A DNA stretch of 64,000 bases from an uncultured Pelagibacteraceae bacterium (GTDB taxonomy: Bacteria > Pseudomonadota > Alphaproteobacteria > Pelagibacterales > Pelagibacteraceae). Below are positions 10,250-20,324 of the stretch, in pieces (position 1 is the first letter of the stretch; each line of letters begins with the position of its first letter). The notes beneath the pieces were generated by a model, which was given only the letters and a program-made list of their open reading frames with translations, was not told the DNA's origin and did not search any database. A program made the position numbers and the translations under genes. The DNA is taken from positions 62,001 to 126,000 of the forward strand of contig CACNQD010000002.1 in the NCBI GenBank assembly GCA_902622545.1. The letters are read 5' to 3'.

Positions 10250-11083
10250 ATGTCAAAATATTTAGTAGAAACGTTTTATACTTGCTCTTTTAAAGTAAAA
10301 CATTTTTTGGATAAAGTTGACCAATCAGAGCTCAATAATTTAGAGAAAAGAGATGACGGCGAATTTGAAATAATCGATGTTAAAATTGATACAAGAAAAA
10401 CAAAAAGCCTCGAAAAAAATACGACACTAAAAAATAAATCTAGTCTAGCTGAGGTTAAAATTGATAAAACCAGCCCAAATTTAGAAAGCAAAAATTTAAA
10501 TAAAAACTCTAATTTTATAAAGAATGTAGATGAGGCTATAAATAAAAGATTTAGCATGCCTGATAGGCGTAAAGGTTATATACAAAAAGCAACTATTGGA
10601 GATCATAAAGTTTATTTACATACTGGCGAATATGAGGATGGCAAAATAGGTGAAATTTTTATTGATACTAGTAAAGAAGGTGAACTGGTGAAAGCTTTGA
10701 TGAATAATTTTGCTATAGCTATATCTTTAGGTTTGCAATATGGAGTTCCTCTTGATGAGTTCGTTAATGCTTATGTTGACACAAAATTTGAGCCATCCGG
10801 TAAAGTTTATGGAAATGATAGAATTATGTCTGCTTCATCTATATTAGACTACATATTTAGAGAGTTAGCTATATCCTACTTAAACAGAGAAGATCTAGCA
10901 CATACTCCTTCGATTGGTAAGTCAGATAATTTAAATGATGGTGATAATAATTCCTTTGAGGAAAATAATCAGTTAATAAAAATTGTTAAAGATATGACTA
11001 GCAAGGGTTTTGTTAGAAATGATTATAAGAGAAAACTAGTTGATCTATCTGATATAAGAATAAATCTAAAAGGTAAAAAATAA
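10250..11083 (+). CDS. Stand-alone protein resembling the C-terminal domain of B12-dependent ribonucleotide reductase (NrdJ)
   Basis: [80 protein letters not shown]...[22 protein letters not shown]. Confidence 0.75.
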   Translation: MSKYLVETFYTCSFKVKHFLDKVDQSELNNLEKRDDGEFEIIDVKIDTRKTKSLEKNTTLKNKSSLAEVKIDKTSPNLESKNLNKNSNFIKNVDEAINKRFSMPDRRKGYIQKATIGDHKVYLHTGEYEDGKIGEIFIDTSKEGELVKALMNNFAIAISLGLQYGVPLDEFVNAYVDTKFEPSGKVYGNDRIMSASSILDYIFRELAISYLNREDLAHTPSIGKSDNLNDGDNNSFEENNQLIKIVKDMTSKGFVRNDYKRKLVDLSDIRINLKGKK

Positions 11084-12871
11084 TTATTTTTTTTTGATTA
11101 TATTAATATTTAATTCCTTTAATTGATTGTCTTCTACTTTTGAAGGCGCATTCATCATTAAATCTTGTGCGTTCTGGTTTAAAGGAAACATAGTAACTTC
11201 TCTTATATTTTTTTCATTTGCAAGCAACATAATAATTCTGTCAATTCCTGGTGCAATACCTCCATGTGGAGGAGCGCCATAACTTAAAGCATTAATCATG
11301 CCACTAAATTTTTCATCAACAATTTTTTTATCGTAACCAGCTATCTCAAAAAGTTTATACATCAATTCTGGTATATGATTTCTTATTGCACCAGATGATA
11401 ATTCAATTCCATTACAAACAATATCATATTGATAAGCTTTGATATCTAGTGGCTTATTAAAATTTATTTTATTTATATCGCCTTGAGGCATTGAAAAGGG
11501 ATTATGACTAAATTTAATTTTGCCTGTTTTTTCGTCAGTTTCGAACATCGGATAGTCAACAATCCAACAAAAAGCAAACAGGTTTTCATTTATGATCTTC
11601 AAATCTTCAGCGATTTTGTTTCTCGCTAAACATAATAATTTTTCAACATCTTTTTTTTTACCACAAGAAAAGAAAATACTATCACCAATTTCAGCATTGC
11701 TTATTTTCATAATTTCTTGACATGCTTCAGGGGAAAAAAATTTTCCTATGGGTCCTTTACCAAAAATTTTGTTATTTTCTTTTTCGAATGTAAAATATGC
11801 AAGTCCGCTCGATCCCTCTTGCTTTGCCCATTTATCAATGTTATCAAAAAAGCTTCTAGACTTACCGATAGTTTTTTTTGTTGTTATTGCTCTAACTATT
11901 GAACCCTCGTTCACTAATTTTTTAAAAATTTCAAACTTTACATCTTGCCTGGTAAAAATTTCGGTTAAATCACATATCTCTAAAGGATTTCTTAAATCAG
12001 GTTTATCTGTTCCATATCTAAGCATTGAATCAAAAAAAGTGATTTTTGGAAATTTTTTGTTTAAAATTTTTTTAGTTGAAAATTTTTCAAAAATATTATT
12101 AAGAAGACTTTCTACTACATTAAATATGTCTTTTTGACTTACAAATGACATTTCAATATCTAACTGGTAAAACTCACCTGGACTTCTATCTGCCCTGGCA
12201 TCCTCATCTCTGAAACATGGAGCGATTTGAAAATATTTATCAAATCCTGATACCATTATTAATTGTTTAAATTGTTGAGGTGCTTGTGGAAGAGCATAGA
12301 ACTTACCAGGATTTAGCCTGCTTGGCACTAGAAAATCTCTGGCACCTTCAGGACTCGATGAGGTTAATATTGGAGTTTGGTATTCTAAAAAGCCGAAATT
12401 TTCCATTTCTTTACGAATAAAAGAAATGACTTTTGATCTTAAATTTATATTCTTATGAATTTTACTTCTTCTTAAATCTAAAAATCTATATTTAAGCCTT
12501 ATCTCTTCAGAATATTCTTGGTCTGAGAACACAGGAAGAGGTAATTCTTTAGTGGTTCCTAAAATCTTAAAATTTATAATTTTTATCTCAATTTCACCGG
12601 AACTTAATTCTTTGTTTATTGTATCCTTTTCTCTTTTTACAACCTGCCCCTCAAATTGAACAACTGTCTCTAGAGGAATTTTCTCAATATTTTTGAACAA
12701 ATTATTTTTATTATCTATTACACATTGTGTAATTCCATAATTATCCCGCAAATCAATAAACAAAAGATTTCCGTGGTCTCTCTTTTTATTTATCCACCCA
12801 GATAATAAAACATTTTCACCATTATTTTTAGAATTTAATTCTCCACAAGTATGAGTTCTATAATCTGTCAA
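11084..12871 (-). CDS. aspS: Aspartyl-tRNA synthetase
   Basis: MTDYRTHTCGELN, SGWINKKRDHGNLLFIDLRD, FRDEDARADRSPGEFYQLDIEMSF, YGAPPHGGIAPGIDRI. Confidence 0.97.
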   Translation of the reverse strand: MTDYRTHTCGELNSKNNGENVLLSGWINKKRDHGNLLFIDLRDNYGITQCVIDNKNNLFKNIEKIPLETVVQFEGQVVKREKDTINKELSSGEIEIKIINFKILGTTKELPLPVFSDQEYSEEIRLKYRFLDLRRSKIHKNINLRSKVISFIRKEMENFGFLEYQTPILTSSSPEGARDFLVPSRLNPGKFYALPQAPQQFKQLIMVSGFDKYFQIAPCFRDEDARADRSPGEFYQLDIEMSFVSQKDIFNVVESLLNNIFEKFSTKKILNKKFPKITFFDSMLRYGTDKPDLRNPLEICDLTEIFTRQDVKFEIFKKLVNEGSIVRAITTKKTIGKSRSFFDNIDKWAKQEGSSGLAYFTFEKENNKIFGKGPIGKFFSPEACQEIMKISNAEIGDSIFFSCGKKKDVEKLLCLARNKIAEDLKIINENLFAFCWIVDYPMFETDEKTGKIKFSHNPFSMPQGDINKINFNKPLDIKAYQYDIVCNGIELSSGAIRNHIPELMYKLFEIAGYDKKIVDEKFSGMINALSYGAPPHGGIAPGIDRIIMLLANEKNIREVTMFPLNQNAQDLMMNAPSKVEDNQLKELNINIIKKK

Positions 12872-12872
12872 T

Positions 12873-13547
12873 TTAATCCTCTAAAATTTCTTTAATTATT
12901 TTTAAATCTATAGATTTTTTTTTTTTTAAACTAATTTCATCAATTGTACATACAAATTCTCTTATTTCGGTGTATGACCTTGTGATTCTTTTTGAAATAA
13001 AATCTATCAACTTTGAATCTAGTGTTATTTGGCAATCCGCCAAATTTTTAGTTATAAGGGCTTGAATTAAAATATCATCAGGTTTTTGAATTTCCGCAAA
13101 TAAACAATTTTTAAGTCTAGATTTTAAATCATCAAGTTTAATATTAAGCTCATTTAATGACTTATTTGAAGTTAATATTAAAAATTTATTGTATTTCTCA
13201 ATAGTATCAATAAATGAGTAAAATGTATTTTCATCAAATTCATCTGTAATATTATCTATAATTATATTTTCATTAAACCTTAATTCGTCTAAATTATAAT
13301 TATTTAAATTTTTTAAATCTATTACTAGACCCTTATTTTTTTTCAAAAAGATTTCTATTAAATGTGTCTTTCCAGAATAACGTTCGCCGTAAATATTTAT
13401 CATTCTTTTTTCCCAATTAGGCCAACTATCAAGTAAATTATATGCATAAAAATTGCTATCACTAACAAAAAAATCATTCTTGTCGAAACTTTTAGTGAAT
13501 TTAAAATTAAATAATTGTTGTCTTAAATCTTTTATTTTATTTTCCAT
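12873..13547 (-). CDS. DnaA-like regulatory protein (Hda-like)
   Basis: Short DnaA/Hda-type ATPase: LLDSWPNWEKRMINIYGERYSGKTHLIEIF; C-terminal SRLKNCLFAEIQKPDD. Confidence 0.75.
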   Translation of the reverse strand: MENKIKDLRQQLFNFKFTKSFDKNDFFVSDSNFYAYNLLDSWPNWEKRMINIYGERYSGKTHLIEIFLKKNKGLVIDLKNLNNYNLDELRFNENIIIDNITDEFDENTFYSFIDTIEKYNKFLILTSNKSLNELNIKLDDLKSRLKNCLFAEIQKPDDILIQALITKNLADCQITLDSKLIDFISKRITRSYTEIREFVCTIDEISLKKKKSIDLKIIKEILED

Positions 13548-14608
13548 ATTTCATTTTCAATATCTATTTTAATATTGTTTTCAGCCATTATTTTTAAGAA
13601 TTGATTGGGGCTACCATTAAATATTATTTTGTAATTTAAATTTGTACTTGAAATATTTGTCACATAATAATCGTATATTAGATCAATCGTATCCAATTTT
13701 TTTTCTAAATTAACGATTTTATAAGTATCTTTTGGGTTTAATTGTAAATTAATCGGTAATTTTAATGACGTATTAATTAAATTATTACTTTTCCATAAAT
13801 CTTCTAAATTTATCTTAGTTTTGAATATTAAATTTTCTAATTCATCTTGATTAGTTAAGTTTACGTCTTTATATTTTTGATTTATTATTTTTAAATTTCC
13901 ATCGAAAGAAAATTTTGATAGTATTCGTATTTCTTTTTTATTATCAAAAATTATAGAAACTATGTAGTCATCTGTATCATATTTTTTTATAATCTCTTCA
14001 AACTGATAATTTTCAATATTTTCTTTATTTTCGTTAATTAACTTAATATCCTCTATATCTTCATCTATTAAAATATAATTTATCAAAAAATATTTTTCTT
14101 TTCTGTTATTCCAATTTTCATAGAAAGGATTATTTTCATACAAAAAAATTTGATTTTTTTCATTATCTAAAAAAATCAATATTGTAAGGAAATCTTTATT
14201 CTTCTTTAATGATGGAAAAATATTTTTTTTTTCAAAAAAATTTAATGTTCTTTTTTTATTAAAATTAACGTTCAATTTTGCAAAATATTTTTTATCTAAA
14301 AAACTTTCATTTTTAATTTCAAATGATTCTATCAAATATTTGATGTCACTAAGCTTTGTACGTTCGATATTTAGTTTATATTTAGTTGTAATAATACTAG
14401 AAGTTAGTTCCTCAAATGCCATTAGGAATGCTTTGTTAATAACCCTTTCCTTATCAAATTTGGCATCAAAAGGTTCCGACACTTCTATGGCTTTTATTTT
14501 AAAAATTTTGCTTTGTGCTGTAGTTGTTGTTATGAGCGATAAAAAAAAAGTGGATAAACAAATAATTACATAAGATACAATTTTGAAAAATTCTTTTTTA
14601 GTATACAT
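13532..14608 (-). CDS. DUF2066-like exported protein
   Basis: Signal peptide; FDKERVINKAFLMAFEELTSSIITT; upstream of Hda-like gene and divergent to purM, as in other alphaproteobacteria. Confidence 0.6.
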   Translation of the reverse strand: MYTKKEFFKIVSYVIICLSTFFLSLITTTTAQSKIFKIKAIEVSEPFDAKFDKERVINKAFLMAFEELTSSIITTKYKLNIERTKLSDIKYLIESFEIKNESFLDKKYFAKLNVNFNKKRTLNFFEKKNIFPSLKKNKDFLTILIFLDNEKNQIFLYENNPFYENWNNRKEKYFLINYILIDEDIEDIKLINENKENIENYQFEEIIKKYDTDDYIVSIIFDNKKEIRILSKFSFDGNLKIINQKYKDVNLTNQDELENLIFKTKINLEDLWKSNNLINTSLKLPINLQLNPKDTYKIVNLEKKLDTIDLIYDYYVTNISSTNLNYKIIFNGSPNQFLKIMAENNIKIDIENEIWKIK

Positions 14609-14619
14609 ATTTTATATAT

Positions 14620-15648
14620 ATGAAAAAATATAAATTTACATATGAAAACAGCGGAGTAAATATAAATGCAGCTGATAATTTTGTAAAATATATAGCAAAT
14701 TTTGATAAAAAAAAAAAATCAAGCTCTAATGACAATAATATTGGAAGCTTCGCTTCTATAACCGAGCTTCCAAAGGGTTTAAAAAAACCTCTCCTAGTTT
14801 CAAGCACAGATGGTGTTGGAACAAAACTTGAGATAGCAAATGAGCTAAAAAAATTCAATACTATTGGAGAAGATTTGGTTGCTATGTGTGTGAATGATAT
14901 TTTAGTTCAAGGTGCAAAACCTATTATATTTTTAGATTATATCTCCATCGATAAAATAAACCTATATAAGTTAAAACAAATAATTAAAGGAATTCAAACA
15001 GGGTGTAAAATAAGTGGATGCAGTCTAGTTGGTGGAGAAACTGCTGAAATGCCAGGAACATATTCCAAAAATAAATTTGATTTAGCTGGTTTCTCTTTGG
15101 GAATTGTTGAGTCAAAAAAAATATTAAAAAAAAAAAATATAACTGATGGAGATATTATTATGGCTATTCCATCAAGTGGTCTTCATTCTAATGGTTATTC
15201 AATGGTGAGAAATATACTAAATAGAAATAAAATAAACATAAATAGAAGCATATTCTTAAAAAAAGAATTATTAAAACCAACAAAAATTTATGTAAAAGAG
15301 ATACTAAACCTGTTAGGTAAAAATCTAATTCATGGGTGTGCTCATATAACCGGGGGTGGTATACCTGGAAATTTAATAAGAGTAATGCCTGATAAAATAT
15401 GTGCAAATATTGATTTAAATAAAATAAGAACAAAACCAATTTTTAAATGGATAAAAACTAAGGGGGTAAGTGACAATGAAATGCTTAAAACCTTTAATTG
15501 TGGCATTGGTTTTTGTATTATTACAAAGAAAAAAAATATTAATAAGATAAAAAAATATTTTAGTAAGGAATATAAACCCTACGTAATCGGTTACTTTATA
15601 AAAAATAAAAAAAAAAAAATATTATTTAATGAAAAAATTAAATGGTGA
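14620..15648 (+). CDS. purM: Phosphoribosylformylglycinamidine cyclo-ligase
   Basis: YENSGVNINAADNFV, STDGVGTKLEIA, CVNDILVQGAKPIIFLDYIS, GGETAEMPGTY, HITGGGIPGNLIR. Confidence 0.96.
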   Translation: MKKYKFTYENSGVNINAADNFVKYIANFDKKKKSSSNDNNIGSFASITELPKGLKKPLLVSSTDGVGTKLEIANELKKFNTIGEDLVAMCVNDILVQGAKPIIFLDYISIDKINLYKLKQIIKGIQTGCKISGCSLVGGETAEMPGTYSKNKFDLAGFSLGIVESKKILKKKNITDGDIIMAIPSSGLHSNGYSMVRNILNRNKININRSIFLKKELLKPTKIYVKEILNLLGKNLIHGCAHITGGGIPGNLIRVMPDKICANIDLNKIRTKPIFKWIKTKGVSDNEMLKTFNCGIGFCIITKKKNINKIKKYFSKEYKPYVIGYFIKNKKKKILFNEKIKW

Positions 15649-16213
15649 TTTAAAAAACAATATTGCAGTTTTTATCTCTGGTAGAGGATCAAATCTTAAT
15701 TCCATAATTAACTATTCTTTAAAAAAAAAAACTATCTATAAAGTAAAATTAGTAATTTCAAATAAACAAAAAGCAAAAGGTTTATTGGTTGCTAAAAAAT
15801 ACAGAATTAGAAACTATTTTATTGATATTACCAAATCAAAAAAACTTGGAAATAAAGTTTTAAATATATTAAAGAAAAATAAGATAAAATTAGTTTGTTT
15901 GGCAGGGTTTATGAAAATATTACCTGCGTATTTTGTTAAACAATATAGTGGAAAAATTATTAATATTCATCCATCACTACTACCTAAATATAAAGGGCTT
16001 AATACACATCAAAAAGTAATAGATAATAATGAAAAATTTACCGGGTGCACAGTTCATTATGTTAATAGATTTTTAGACTCCGGAAAAATAATCTCACAAA
16101 ATAAAGTTCGTATTTCAAAAAAAGATAACTTTAAATCAATAAAAAAAAAGGTCTTAAAAATAGAGCACAAAATCTACCCGATAGCTATAAATAAAGTTTT
16201 ATCTAATCTTTAA
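15629..16213 (+). CDS. purN: Phosphoribosylglycinamide formyltransferase
   Basis: IAVFISGRGSNLNSII, LAGFMKILPAYFVK, INIHPSLLPKYKGLNTHQ, GCTVHYVN. Confidence 0.95.
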   Translation: MKKLNGDLKNNIAVFISGRGSNLNSIINYSLKKKTIYKVKLVISNKQKAKGLLVAKKYRIRNYFIDITKSKKLGNKVLNILKKNKIKLVCLAGFMKILPAYFVKQYSGKIINIHPSLLPKYKGLNTHQKVIDNNEKFTGCTVHYVNRFLDSGKIISQNKVRISKKDNFKSIKKKVLKIEHKIYPIAINKVLSNL

Positions 16214-16613
16214 AAAAAAAACTTATTTCTTTGTCTGCATTTTCTTTACTATCAGAACCGTGAACAGAATTTTTGTCAATAGAAATTCCAAATTCTTTTC
16301 TTATAGTACCTGGATCTGCTTCCTCTGGATTAGTGGCGCCCATTATTTTTCTATTTTCTGCTATGGCATTTTCTTTTTGAAGCACCATAACCAAAACTGG
16401 TCCAGAAGATAAATAGTTACATAAATCATTGTAAAATGGTTTAGTTTCATGAACTTTATAAAATTGTTCTGCATCTTTTTTTTCTAATTTTACTTTTCTT
16501 TCCCTAACAATTTCAAAATTATTTCTAATAAATACATTTTTAATCTTGTCTTCTAGATTTCTTTCCATTGCGTCTGGTTTGATTATAGATAACGTTTTTT
16601 CCATTTTACTCAT
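16203..16613 (-). CDS. ndk: Nucleoside diphosphate kinase
   Basis: EKTLSIIKPDAMERN, MGATNPEEADPGTIRKEFGISIDKNSVHGSDS. Confidence 0.96.
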   Translation of the reverse strand: MSKMEKTLSIIKPDAMERNLEDKIKNVFIRNNFEIVRERKVKLEKKDAEQFYKVHETKPFYNDLCNYLSSGPVLVMVLQKENAIAENRKIMGATNPEEADPGTIRKEFGISIDKNSVHGSDSKENADKEISFFFKD

Positions 16614-18072
16614 AATTATCTTCTACAAATTTATCTAGAAGTCGGACACCGTATCCTGTTGCTCCACTTGAATTTAATGATCCTGCGTATTTGGAAAAAG
16701 CCATACCTGCAATATCTAAATGAGCCCAGGGAGTTTTGTTTATAATAAATCTTTGCAGAAATTGTGCTGCTGTAGTTGATCCAGCACCACCAACATAGTT
16801 TATATTTTGCATGTCTGCATTTTTAGAATTCATTAGTTTGTCATAATTTTCATGAAGAGGTAGTCTCCAAACTTTTTCGTCTACTTTCTCACCAGCATTG
16901 AAAAGTTGGTTTGAAATTTTATCATTATTTGAAAATAGACCAGCGTATTCTGAACCTAATGCTACAACAATAGCACCTGTCAATGTCGCTAGATCAATTA
17001 TGAAATTTGGTTTAAATTTTTTTTCTGTAAATGTAATTGCATCAGCTAAAACTAATCTTCCTTCAGCATCAGTATTCAAAACTTCTATAGTTTTTCCACT
17101 ATAAGATTTAACAATATCACCTGGTCTTTGCGCATTTCCACTTACCATATTTTCTACTAGACCTACAACACCTACTGCATTTACCTTAGCTTTTCTTAGT
17201 GCTAAACTTTTTAAAAGACCTACAACCACAGCTGATCCAGCCATGTCATAAGTCATGTCCTCCATAAATCTGGCTGGCTTCAAAGATATACCACCTGTAT
17301 CAAAACAAACTCCTTTACCAACAAAAGATAATGGTTTTTTTTGTTTTTTGTTTCCTCTCCACTCCATTGTAACAATATATGATCCCCTAGAACTTCCTTG
17401 TCCAACTCCAAGTAATGCATTGCATTTTAATTTTTTAAGTTTTTTAGTGTTGTAAACGGTAACCTTTAAACCAATTTTTTTTAATTGTATTAAACGTCTT
17501 GCGTATTCATCAGGATGTAAAATATTTCCAGGCTCAGATACAAGATCTTTAGTTAAATTCACACCTTTTTCTATTGCACTAAATTTTTTTACTAGTTTTA
17601 AATCAATTTTTTTTCTAGTAATAATATTTAAATTCAAAATTTCTGAATTTTTTTTACTTAAATATTTATCAAAAGAATAAGATTTTAATCTCATCCCGTG
17701 AACTAATTGATGTAAACATTTAATAGTATCAGTGCTTGCAATAGTTTCACCAAAAATATGAATTTTGTTTAAATTCTGATTTTTAAAAAATTCATACAAT
17801 TTAGCTCCAATATTTTCATAAGAAATTTTATTACTTTTTAATGAATAAATAATAATTTTTTGGTTAAAGCTTATATCAAAAGAAAATAGCTCTTTTTTTT
17901 TGTTATTATTTTTTAAATTTTTTTTAAATAAATTTCTTTCTGAATAATTTAATAAGTTATTTATATTTTTTATTTCAGATTTGCTATTAGCAAAAAAAAT
18001 TATTGATCCTGAAAGGTTGTTTAATTTTGCTGATTTTATATATTTTTCTTTAATAGTCATATTTTTATTCAT
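16606..18072 (-). CDS. pepA: Leucyl aminopeptidase (M17)
   Basis: SFVGKGVCFDTGGISLKPARFMEDMTYDMAGSA, EVLNTDAEGRLVLADA. Confidence 0.95.
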   Translation of the reverse strand: MNKNMTIKEKYIKSAKLNNLSGSIIFFANSKSEIKNINNLLNYSERNLFKKNLKNNNKKKELFSFDISFNQKIIIYSLKSNKISYENIGAKLYEFFKNQNLNKIHIFGETIASTDTIKCLHQLVHGMRLKSYSFDKYLSKKNSEILNLNIITRKKIDLKLVKKFSAIEKGVNLTKDLVSEPGNILHPDEYARRLIQLKKIGLKVTVYNTKKLKKLKCNALLGVGQGSSRGSYIVTMEWRGNKKQKKPLSFVGKGVCFDTGGISLKPARFMEDMTYDMAGSAVVVGLLKSLALRKAKVNAVGVVGLVENMVSGNAQRPGDIVKSYSGKTIEVLNTDAEGRLVLADAITFTEKKFKPNFIIDLATLTGAIVVALGSEYAGLFSNNDKISNQLFNAGEKVDEKVWRLPLHENYDKLMNSKNADMQNINYVGGAGSTTAAQFLQRFIINKTPWAHLDIAGMAFSKYAGSLNSSGATGYGVRLLDKFVEDNYE

Positions 18073-18114
18073 TTTTCTAACAAAACGTGTATATGATTAT
18101 TTTAAAAAATTTCA

Positions 18115-19245
18115 ATGAAAAAAATAATTTTTAAAAATTTTTTACGAGAAACCACAGAGTTCTTTATATTATCTAGTTGTGCTGTGACAATAATTGTTTG
18201 GGTTATACAGGCAGTAAATTATCTAGAATTTGTGACTGAGGATGGACATAGTTTTAAGATTTATTTTTTATATACAATTTACAGTTTACCAAAAATTTTT
18301 AATAAATTGTTACCTTTTATGTTTTTTTTCTCTATTTTTTTAACTTTGATCAAATATGAAGAGCAAAATCAGACGTTAATTTTTTGGACTAATGGAATTA
18401 ATAAATTAACTTTTATAAACGTCATAATTGGTTACTCATTTTTTTACTTAATATTAAATTTTTTCTTTAGTTTATATATTGTTCCAATGTCTCAGGATAA
18501 AGCTAGATCTTTTATACGAGAGTCTAATATTGATTATTTGCCTCTTCTTGTAAAACCAAAAAAATTTATTGATACAGTCGAAAGACTAACAATCTATACT
18601 GATAAAAAATATCAAAATACATTGGAAAATATCATTATTAAAGACTCTTTTACTACAACAAAATCTAAAATCATTTATGCAAAAAAAGGTTACTTTTCAG
18701 AAAATAATGATAATAATTTTTTAATTCTTTCTAATGGTAAAATATTAAATATAAATGAAGGTAAAACTAATTCCTTTAATTTTAATGAAACACAAATAAA
18801 TCTTTCTAAGTACACATCAAAAACAACTAAAACTCCTAAAATTCAGGAAGTTAACACAAAAAATTTATATAAATGCTTTTTCAATAACGAAAAAAAAACT
18901 TTAATTCCTAAAAATAGTTTAAAGTTTGTATGTAATGACAGTTTATCTTTGAAGAATAAAATTTCACAAGAATTGTTTTCTAGAATTTTCAAACCTTTTT
19001 ATATACCTTTGCTTGCTTTAATTGGGGGTTTGTTGCTTATTAAATCAAAAAATTCTCAGGGATATTCTCAATATAAATTTAAAATTTTTGCTACAGCTGT
19101 AATTACTATTTCTATATCTGAAATTTCAACTAAATTTTATTCAGCTAATGTTTATGAAAGCTTTTTTATATTCGTTATGCCATTTTTACTATTTTATTTG
19201 TTCTATCAATTTTTTATTAAAAAATTAAATTTAAAAAACATATGA
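18115..19245 (+). CDS. lptF: LPS export permease LptF (YjgP/YjgQ family)
   Basis: TM topology with periplasmic domain, VPMSQDKARSFIRES; followed by lptG and lptD. Confidence 0.88.
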   Translation: MKKIIFKNFLRETTEFFILSSCAVTIIVWVIQAVNYLEFVTEDGHSFKIYFLYTIYSLPKIFNKLLPFMFFFSIFLTLIKYEEQNQTLIFWTNGINKLTFINVIIGYSFFYLILNFFFSLYIVPMSQDKARSFIRESNIDYLPLLVKPKKFIDTVERLTIYTDKKYQNTLENIIIKDSFTTTKSKIIYAKKGYFSENNDNNFLILSNGKILNINEGKTNSFNFNETQINLSKYTSKTTKTPKIQEVNTKNLYKCFFNNEKKTLIPKNSLKFVCNDSLSLKNKISQELFSRIFKPFYIPLLALIGGLLLIKSKNSQGYSQYKFKIFATAVITISISEISTKFYSANVYESFFIFVMPFLLFYLFYQFFIKKLNLKNI

Positions 19246-20324
19246 TATTTAAAACTTATCAAATTTATTTAGGTAAGGTTTTTACTTCAACTTTACTTAA
19301 AACTTTTATTGTATTTGTATCATTAGCTTTTATCTTAAATATTTTTGAAGAGATTAATTTTTTTAAAGATCTAAAAGTTTCAATAACTCTTCCAATATTT
19401 TTAACATTTTTAAACATTCCATCAATAATCTTCGATATTTTTCCATTTATATTTCTTATCACGGCACAATTTGCTTTTATTAAACTTATGGATCAAAATG
19501 AGATAATTGTATTAAAAAATTTTGGTCTTGATAATTTAAAAATAATTAAAATTTTATCTGTACTTAGTTTTTTTATTGGATTAATAATTATAACAATTTA
19601 TTACAATTTTTCATCAAGCTTAAAATATTCTTATCTTAATCTAAAAAATTCATATGCTAAAGACAATAAATATCTAGCTGTCATAACAGAAAATGGTATT
19701 TGGATAAAGGATGAGGTTGAGGAAAATATAAATATTATTAATGCTAATAGATTCAATAACAAAATTTTATATGATGTTGATATTCTTCAATTTGATAAAA
19801 ATTTTAATTTTAAGAGTAATATCATTTCCAAAAAAATATTAATTGAGAATAAAGTATGGTTAATAAAAGATGCACTAATTTCAGATTCCAAGGGTAAACT
19901 TAATAATGCTGAAAATTTTAATTTAGAGACTAACCTTAATTACAATGATGTTAACTCACTATTTTCAAATTTGTCATCTTTAAATATTTTTGAATTAAAT
20001 AATTTAAGAAAGAAGTACGACAGTATCAATTATTCATCGACAGAGGTAAACTCAGCTATACAAAAATTAATATCATTTCCTTTTTATTTAACGATTATGA
20101 CTGTTTTGGCTGCTACTATAATGTTACATATTAAACATAACAGGTCTAAGGTTTTTCATCTAATCTTTGGTATTCTAATTTCGGTCATAATTTATTACTT
20201 AAGTTTCTTCTTTGAGGAGCTTGGAAAAAATGAGCAAATACCTTTGGGGATCTCAATATGGATACCGTTGATTATAATTTTATTAATTTCTGCTATAAGC
20301 TTAATAAGGATAAATGAAAAATAA
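19242..20324 (+). CDS. lptG: LPS export permease LptG
   Basis: YjgP/YjgQ family topology; paired with lptF and lptD. Confidence 0.88.
   Translation: MIFKTYQIYLGKVFTSTLLKTFIVFVSLAFILNIFEEINFFKDLKVSITLPIFLTFLNIPSIIFDIFPFIFLITAQFAFIKLMDQNEIIVLKNFGLDNLKIIKILSVLSFFIGLIIITIYYNFSSSLKYSYLNLKNSYAKDNKYLAVITENGIWIKDEVEENINIINANRFNNKILYDVDILQFDKNFNFKSNIISKKILIENKVWLIKDALISDSKGKLNNAENFNLETNLNYNDVNSLFSNLSSLNIFELNNLRKKYDSINYSSTEVNSAIQKLISFPFYLTIMTVLAATIMLHIKHNRSKVFHLIFGILISVIIYYLSFFFEELGKNEQIPLGISIWIPLIIILLISAISLIRINEK

Noticed and set aside
11748-12137. 129-aa plus ORF inside aspS
   Set aside because: Antisense to well-conserved aspS.
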